A stretch of 11,598 nt of DNA. It comes from Pleurocapsa sp. MO_226.B13 (GTDB lineage Bacteria; Cyanobacteriota; Cyanobacteriia; Cyanobacteriales; Xenococcaceae). The first letter of the stretch is position 1. Every line of letters starts with the position of its first letter. Shown here in pieces: positions 7,005 to 11,598 of the stretch. The translations under genes were made by a program, and so were the position numbers. The stretch lies in assembly GCA_030064795.1 (NCBI GenBank), contig JASJEI010000139.1:1-11598 (forward strand), written 5' to 3'. A model generated the notes under the pieces. The model had not been told where the DNA came from, searched no databases, and saw only the letters and a program-made list of their open reading frames with translations.

Positions 7005-8312
7005 ATGATCGATAAAAAATGCCTGGCTTCGTTAAAACGTGGTGTGGAATATTGGAATAACTGGAGAAAAAAAAATTTACACATCCGAGTTGATTTTCAA
7101 GGAATTAATTTAAGTAACAAGGTACTAATTGGTATTGATTTTACTGGTGTTAATTTAGCTGGAGCTATCTTAGTTAAAACTAATTTCTGTGGGGCTAACT
7201 TAGATGGGACAAATTTAACTGAGGCGAATTTGACGAAAGCTAATCTAAGTGGTGCGAGTTTGAACGGGGCTGATTTAACTGGGGCAAATCTAACTAAAGC
7301 TAACTATAGAAGTGCAGAACTAGTTGGCGCGAATTTGAGCCTGGCAAATCTAATTCATACCGATTTGAGGGTAGTCAATTTTACCTCTGCCAATTTGAGT
7401 GAGGCTAATTTGAGTCAGGCTAACTTGGATGGAGCTATTTTTGTCGGAGCCAAGCTCATAGGCACTAATTTTGAATTGGCAAAGCTTCGTGATACCGATT
7501 TTAACAATGCTAGTCTAATTCAGGCTCGTTTTTATCAAGCCGATCTAAGCAAAGCGAATTTAAACCAAGCCGATTTCAGTAAAGCAAATTTTTTTGAAGC
7601 CAACTTAAGTGCAGCCAATCTATTTAAAGCTAACTTGACTGAAGCCAATCTGAACTCAGCCAAGCTGATTGAGGCTAATTTACTTAAAGCGAATTTAACC
7701 AAAGCTTCATTAGTGGATGCTAACTTGAATAAAGCGGACTTAATTGGGGCGGACTTAATTGCAGCCGATCTCAGCCAGGCTAATCTTACCCACGCTAATC
7801 TTACTCAGGCTAATTTGGTTCAAACTCAAGCCTGGATGACTAATTTTAATCATTCTATTTTAACTGGTGCTTGTCTGGAAAATATACAAATAAATCGCCA
7901 AACTAGTCTGGAAAAAGTGGTTTGTAAGTATCTTTATTTAAAACACTATCAAAAACAGCGTATACCTAAAAGTAGTCGCCGTTTTCTAACTTCAGATGAG
8001 TTCAAACTAATTATTAAAAATCTAGTTGGTTCGGTCAATTTAGTATTTGATGTTGATATTAACTGGCCACTGTTCTTGGATACATTTAAGAAATTACAGT
8101 TTCAATATAAGGCTCAGAAAATCGATATTCAATCAATTGAATCCTTGCCTGGAAATCGCTTTTTGGTCAAGATTAGTATTGCTCCAGGGTCGGAAATAGA
8201 TGCGATTAAACAGCATTTTTGGCAGAAGTATAATTGGATTTCTATGGCTAAAAACAAATTAACCGAAGAAACAGCCAATCATCAGCAATGTAATTTGTAC
8301 GAGCAGAATTAA
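7005..8312 (+). CDS. Pentapeptide-repeat protein with C-terminal domain
   Basis: After a short Trp-containing N-terminus, A(D/N)LxX repeats run from F31 to L291. Leu or Phe (rarely Tyr, Ala) recurs at every fifth residue without a break, giving 53 consecutive repeats. Such runs fold as a right-handed square beta-helix, here about 13 coils. About 140 residues follow that are not repeats: a KYLYLKHYQKQR segment (about 311-322), then a mixed alpha/beta stretch including DINWPLFLDTF and a short helix near 400-415. I recall a similar C-terminal extension in other cyanobacterial pentapeptide proteins; its role is unknown. There is no signal peptide or transmembrane segment, so it is probably soluble. 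It has no sign of being an MfpA/Qnr gyrase-protecting protein, which are about half as long and lack this tail. No Shine-Dalgarno is visible. It converges on the kinase gene. Confidence 0.93.
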   Translation: MIDKKCLASLKRGVEYWNNWRKKNLHIRVDFQGINLSNKVLIGIDFTGVNLAGAILVKTNFCGANLDGTNLTEANLTKANLSGASLNGADLTGANLTKANYRSAELVGANLSLANLIHTDLRVVNFTSANLSEANLSQANLDGAIFVGAKLIGTNFELAKLRDTDFNNASLIQARFYQADLSKANLNQADFSKANFFEANLSAANLFKANLTEANLNSAKLIEANLLKANLTKASLVDANLNKADLIGADLIAADLSQANLTHANLTQANLVQTQAWMTNFNHSILTGACLENIQINRQTSLEKVVCKYLYLKHYQKQRIPKSSRRFLTSDEFKLIIKNLVGSVNLVFDVDINWPLFLDTFKKLQFQYKAQKIDIQSIESLPGNRFLVKISIAPGSEIDAIKQHFWQKYNWISMAKNKLTEETANHQQCNLYEQN

Positions 8313-8388
8313 GTGTTTTATACTCCCCGTAGCATAGCGATCGCATCATTTAATCCGTTACTAGTATTTTGAGCTATTTCCTGTTAAC

Positions 8389-10836
8389 CTAGTTTATGAT
8401 TCCCTTTCTTCTTTGTAATTCTGCTTGGACTAATTCAAGCATCTCATCATATTCAAAATTCTGGAGCATCCTAGTTAATTCTTGGGCTAAGTTAGTCTCG
8501 ACTGAGGGGATTTGGTCAATCAGTTGCAAGATGATTTCGCCATCAACGGCAATCGCAGCTTGGTAAAGTTTTTCGAGCCATTCTGTTTGCATATTTACTA
8601 ATGCAGGGAGGATAATTTCTTCTCGCTCCTGTAAATTATCTTCGCTGCTTGTTACTGTTACCATAGGGGATTTTCGCTCGCCCTTGGAAGTAGGATTGGC
8701 TTTGGTAACTGGTTTTTTGACAGTAGAGTTCTCTAAACTTTCGACTATGGTAATCGGAATTTGAAAGCTAAATGTCGAACCTTGACCGAGGATACTGCTG
8801 ACGGTGATTTCTTCTCCACCCAACAAGCGCACGAATTGCTGAGAGATAGCTAAACCCAATCCAGTACCTTCTCCATCGGACTGTCGGGTTTGAGTGAAGG
8901 GAATAAAAATCGATTCTAATTCTGATGGTAGGATACCATGTCCCGTATCTTTGACTGCAAAGGCGATCGCTTTACTATCGGACTTAGTTATTAGTTTAAC
9001 TTTGAGTCTAATTTCGCCGCGATCGGTAAACTTAATCGCATTTTCAATCAGATTAATCAAAATTTGGTTGAGTTTAGCAGGATCGGTTTCAATATAGCGG
9101 GGAAGATCGGGAGCGAAGTCAAAGCATAGCTTGATGTTTTTTGATGGCGATCGCCCTCTACGATAATCTGATGCCAATCGTAATTGGAACATCTTGCCTA
9201 AATTGTCTAATAATAAATGCAGATCGAAGGGTTTGGTCTTCAGTGAAAGCGAACCCGCTTCTATTTTGGACATTTCTAAAACATTATCGATCGAATTTAG
9301 CAGATGTTCTCCACTGCGTTTGACGGTTAAGAGATTTTCTCGCTGCTGTGGTTTTAGAGAAGCGTCTTGTAATGCCACTTGTGTAAAACCCAAAATAGCA
9401 TGAAGTGGTGTACGTAATTCGTGGCTCATATTCGCCAAAAACTGACTTTTAGCGCGATTAGCAGCATCCGCAGCCTCTTTTGCGGTTATTAAAGCTTCTG
9501 TTCTTTGTTTGACACGTTTTTCTAAGGTTTCATTGTAATTTTCTAAATCTTTAAAGGCTGCTTTTAACTGGAGTACCATTTCATTAAAAGACTCTGCCAA
9601 TAACTTTAATTCTTTAATACTCTTGGCTTTAACGATCGGATAAAAGTTAGTGCTAGCGTTTTTCGCCCTGGCACTTTGGGCTACCATATTAGTTACCTGA
9701 CTGAGATTGGTAATAGGTCGAGCAATTCTACGGGAGGTATAAATTCCGAGCATAGTTGCCATAGCCAGAGCGATCAGACATAACCAGATTGTATTGCGAG
9801 TATTGGATTCAATTTCGGTCATAAAATCCGCTTCTGGCAAAACTACCACAATCAGCCAATCTAAACCGAGTTCGTCTTGATAGGGTACAACTTGGACTAA
9901 TTGATTATTGTCTTTGAGTTCAAATTCTAATAGCTGAGGACGATCTATTTTGTAGAGGCTACGAAAATACTCAGTGATGTATTGAGTCGTGGCTTTGACT
10001 AAGAGATTCTCGCTGTCAATAGCTCGCAGACGCTGTTCTTTTTGGGTAGCTGGATTATAGGTAAATGGTGCTTCATCGGTAGAAGTAGCTACTAAATAAC
10101 CATTACGTTCGAGAATAAAAACTTGACCATTTTGGCTCGTTTCGATATCGCGTAAAAAGCGATCTATTCCACTTAGAACTAAATCGACTCCGACTATTGC
10201 TTGCACTCGATCCTGACTATCTGGCAACAAACCTGCTGCGGTGATGCCTAGTTCTCCTCTTGTAAAGGTATAAATTTTACTCCAGTTATTTCTTCGAGTT
10301 AATTGGGTGTTGATATACCAGGGACGAATTCTCGGATCGTATTCATCTACCGCCATTAATTTTTGTTTTTGACCTAAACTATCTAAGATGTAGCTTTTTC
10401 TTATCGGTGTGTCGATTACCTCTTCATTATAGAATTTACCCGCTTCTTGTTTGCTGAAGACAAACCTTCCCGTCTCATCTGCAAAATAGATAGCGCGTAC
10501 CGAATCAAACAATTGAATAGTTGACCAAAAATCTTGCTGGATCGCAGGAAAATCAGCCAGATCTAATTGCTGGTTTTTAACACTGTTTTGCTTTAACTGC
10601 ACGATTAAATGAGGCGTTTGCAAATAACTTTCTAAATGATTTTTCACTCCATCGGTAACTTCTCTTCTTAGTTGGCTAGTGACTTGATTAACCGCTTGTT
10701 CCCCATTGCGCCAAGAAAAATACCCCACCAAGCCCACCGTAATAAATATTTGAAGCAAAAAAGGCAGAGTAATAATGTTCTGTAGAGAGAGATTGCGATA
10801 AGACTTGACTATCTTGCGCAGTAACCTGGATGACAT
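8389..10836 (-). CDS. Cache-HAMP sensor histidine kinase, no receiver domain
   Basis: This 815-residue membrane kinase has TM1 at about 22-40, an extracytoplasmic double-Cache ligand-binding region (about 41-348, with the typical DPRIRPWY motif at 167-174), TM2 at about 349-366 and HAMP to about 425. A coiled coil (430-465) leads to HisKA with H472 in FLANMSHELRTPLHA, and HATPase_c with N box NLIENAIKF (N599), G1 box DTGHGI (630-635), IFIPF and G2 box GTGLGL (657-662). All catalytic boxes look intact. After about 695 comes a Ser/Thr/Lys-rich linker, then a helical tail (about 743-810, with MQTEWLEKLYQAA). That tail is usually found, from memory, behind a receiver domain in cyanobacterial hybrid kinases; here no receiver is present. 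The ligand is probably a small molecule such as an amino or organic acid. No response regulator gene is in the window, so it is an orphan. No Shine-Dalgarno is visible at the ATG. Confidence 0.95.
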   Translation of the reverse strand: MSSRLLRKIVKSYRNLSLQNIITLPFLLQIFITVGLVGYFSWRNGEQAVNQVTSQLRREVTDGVKNHLESYLQTPHLIVQLKQNSVKNQQLDLADFPAIQQDFWSTIQLFDSVRAIYFADETGRFVFSKQEAGKFYNEEVIDTPIRKSYILDSLGQKQKLMAVDEYDPRIRPWYINTQLTRRNNWSKIYTFTRGELGITAAGLLPDSQDRVQAIVGVDLVLSGIDRFLRDIETSQNGQVFILERNGYLVATSTDEAPFTYNPATQKEQRLRAIDSENLLVKATTQYITEYFRSLYKIDRPQLLEFELKDNNQLVQVVPYQDELGLDWLIVVVLPEADFMTEIESNTRNTIWLCLIALAMATMLGIYTSRRIARPITNLSQVTNMVAQSARAKNASTNFYPIVKAKSIKELKLLAESFNEMVLQLKAAFKDLENYNETLEKRVKQRTEALITAKEAADAANRAKSQFLANMSHELRTPLHAILGFTQVALQDASLKPQQRENLLTVKRSGEHLLNSIDNVLEMSKIEAGSLSLKTKPFDLHLLLDNLGKMFQLRLASDYRRGRSPSKNIKLCFDFAPDLPRYIETDPAKLNQILINLIENAIKFTDRGEIRLKVKLITKSDSKAIAFAVKDTGHGILPSELESIFIPFTQTRQSDGEGTGLGLAISQQFVRLLGGEEITVSSILGQGSTFSFQIPITIVESLENSTVKKPVTKANPTSKGERKSPMVTVTSSEDNLQEREEIILPALVNMQTEWLEKLYQAAIAVDGEIILQLIDQIPSVETNLAQELTRMLQNFEYDEMLELVQAELQRRKGIIN

Positions 10837-10981
10837 AGCTAGGGAATGGAAGTTTCAAGCTTAAGACGTATTTTAAGATATTTGTCGATCTTGCACCTAT
10901 ATAGTAAGTAGTAGAAATTAGGGAAAAGCCCGTCTATAGGTTAGCTTTAGGCACGCAATCAAAAGTAAGAACCAGCAAAGA

Positions 10982-11152
10982 TTATTTGTTTATCTGGCAA
11001 CAATAGAACGATCGCGGCGGAACTGTAACCTTGAGCATCATTAAAAACTCGCTGTAGTCGGCAAGATCGTCTATACCGATAAAATTAAAGATAATCTCGG
11101 TTGATAACCAAAAGATTATTTTTAAAGTTAGTTTTTGCCAATTGATTTTCAT
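10982..11152 (-). CDS. Small 56-residue protein, ADYSEF type
   Basis: On the minus strand an ATG at 11152 opens a 56-residue frame ending in TAA at 10984-10982. The Shine-Dalgarno is strong: GAGAGG (11166-11161) with 8 nt to the ATG. The peptide starts MKINWQKLTLKIIFWL, continues with an apolar, probably membrane-associated stretch (about 8-26) and then GIDDLADYSEF (26-36). A short protein with a hydrophobic N-terminal helix followed by a (L/I)DDLADYSEF motif is something I recall from several cyanobacterial genomes as an unnamed small protein. This is recognition from memory, and no function is known to me. The 20 residues after the motif (PPRSFYCC near 45-52) look less familiar, so the C-terminus may be variable or altered. 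It lies 145 bp upstream of the kinase start, on the same strand. Confidence 0.65.
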   Translation of the reverse strand: MKINWQKLTLKIIFWLSTEIIFNFIGIDDLADYSEFLMMLKVTVPPRSFYCCQINK

Positions 11153-11160
11153 AGTCGTTT

Positions 11161-11217
11161 CCTCTCAACTAAGGCGGTCGCGCTTCAGCTAGAGGAAAAC
11201 TTACTAGCGATCGCCTT
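11161..11217 (-). promoter_or_regulatory. Structured leader of the 56-residue gene
   Basis: On the minus strand aaggcgatcgc (11217-11207, containing a HIP1 site) pairs with gcgaccgcctt (11181-11171) as an 11-bp stem with one G-U pair. It ends 4 nt before the Shine-Dalgarno GAGAGG (11166-11161). CCTCT in the loop (11195-11191) is complementary to AGAGG of the Shine-Dalgarno. Pairing could therefore either expose or mask the ribosome site, but this is inference from base pairing only. Confidence 0.4.
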
Positions 11218-11251
11218 TACCGATTAGAGTAATTTGCATAATGTCTTGATA

Positions 11252-11389
11252 ATGGAAAACACAATCCTGTCCGAAAATTGGAGAGTTGGCAAGGTTTTTT
11301 TGCCTAGTGGCGATCGAAATTTAGACTATGGCCCAAGTCCTTGGGACAAGCTTCGCGATCGCCTAATGGGACAGGGTATTTCCCACTAA
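11252..11389 (+). CDS. Candidate small ORF, 45 residues
   Basis: An ATG at 11252 opens a 45-residue frame ending in TAA at 11387-11389. The peptide has a protein-like mix of residues (ENWRVGKVFLPSGDRN, then YGPSPWDKLRDRL) with two Trp and a helical end, and HIP1-related sites lie in frame. No Shine-Dalgarno precedes the ATG; in-frame TTG codons at 11234 and 11246 are possible alternative starts. I do not recognise the family. Its stop overlaps the stop of the opposite-strand ORF by 4 nt, so one of the two may be spurious. Confidence 0.35.
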   Translation: MENTILSENWRVGKVFLPSGDRNLDYGPSPWDKLRDRLMGQGISH

Positions 11390-11556
11390 ACTTGCAACTG
11401 TTCGTTTGGTTCAAAAATTTCATATTTCACACCTCGTTTGTTTGCTATTTCCCTAGCTAATCTCACCCTAAAAACTAATCGAGAAGAAGTAGGGAGGAAT
11501 GGCATCGCAGTACATCTTTTGCTAATTTCTTTCTTAGAAATCACCTTCCTACTCAT
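11386..11556 (-). CDS. Candidate small ORF, 56 residues, basic
   Basis: On the minus strand an ATG at 11556, directly preceded by an in-frame TAG, opens a 56-residue frame ending in TAG at 11388-11386. The peptide is strongly basic in its first 40 residues (MSRKVISKKEISKR, then SSRLVFRVRLAREIANKRG) and ends KYEIFEPNEQLQV, suggesting an amphipathic helix followed by a beta strand. An AGG six nt before the ATG could be a weak ribosome site. I do not recognise a family. It could be an antitoxin-like or nucleic-acid-binding small protein, but nothing proves this. It would read towards the 56-residue ADYSEF-type gene on the same strand, 233 bp away. Confidence 0.45.
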   Translation of the reverse strand: MSRKVISKKEISKRCTAMPFLPTSSRLVFRVRLAREIANKRGVKYEIFEPNEQLQV

Positions 11557-11598
11557 CTACAACCTGACTTTTCCCCCTGTTGCCGAGCAGAAGTTTTA

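Noticed and set aside
7005..8312. Repetitive DNA that could suggest a CRISPR or satellite array
   Set aside because: The periodicity is 15 bp with variable codons and keeps an open frame; it is pentapeptide coding.
7005..8312. MfpA/Qnr-type gyrase-protection protein
   Set aside because: Too long, with an extra C-terminal domain and no family-specific loops visible; pentapeptide folding alone does not imply this role.
8894..9403. Plus-strand ORFs of 60-69 codons inside the kinase gene
   Set aside because: All antisense to well-conserved HisKA/HATPase coding sequence, with no independent support.

Overview
The window looks like cyanobacterial chromosome of fairly low GC. The HIP1 octamer gcgatcgc occurs at least a dozen times by eye (for example near 339, 361, 2160, 2188, 3353, 3653, 5643, 6488, 8337, 8963, 9146, 11207 and 11354), far above the chance expectation of about one per 65 kb. 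A Vipp1/IM30 gene, a long pentapeptide-repeat protein and a Cache-HAMP histidine kinase also fit a cyanobacterium. A Pleurocapsales-like or related coccoid lineage is only a guess.

Left part (1-2959, all + strand): a possible 3' end of an upstream gene (2-139), a classical SDR oxidoreductase (180-929), a dispersed-repeat-like palindrome (957-1027), an exported metallo-beta-lactamase-fold hydrolase (1098-2117), a HIP1-built hairpin (2159-2196) and a second, atypical SDR whose catalytic Tyr is Phe (2258-2959). The gaps of 168 and 140 bp are filled by structured DNA, so these three genes are neighbours on one strand rather than a tight operon. Two reductases flanking an exported hydrolase suggest small-molecule metabolism or detoxification, but no substrate can be read from sequence.

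Middle (2960-8312): a class I/II PLP aminotransferase (minus) and a TPR protein with an internal duplication (plus) diverge from a 145-bp spacer. The TPR gene converges on the Vipp1 gene (minus), with a good intrinsic terminator for Vipp1 between them. A 362-bp AT-rich divergent region separates Vipp1 from a pentapeptide protein with an unbroken register of 53 repeats and an extra C-terminal domain.

Right part (8313-11598): an orphan sensor kinase (minus) has dCache, HAMP, HisKA and HATPase domains plus a C-terminal helical tail of a kind usually found after a receiver domain, but no receiver. The last 760 bp carry no long gene. Reading them by hand shows a convincing 56-residue gene (10982-11152, minus) with a strong Shine-Dalgarno and a structured leader, and two weaker convergent small ORFs whose stop codons overlap (11252-11389 plus, 11386-11556 minus).

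No defence system, CRISPR array, insertion sequence, tRNA or rRNA was seen. The most novel material is the small-protein cluster at the right end and the non-canonical active sites of the exported hydrolase and the second SDR.
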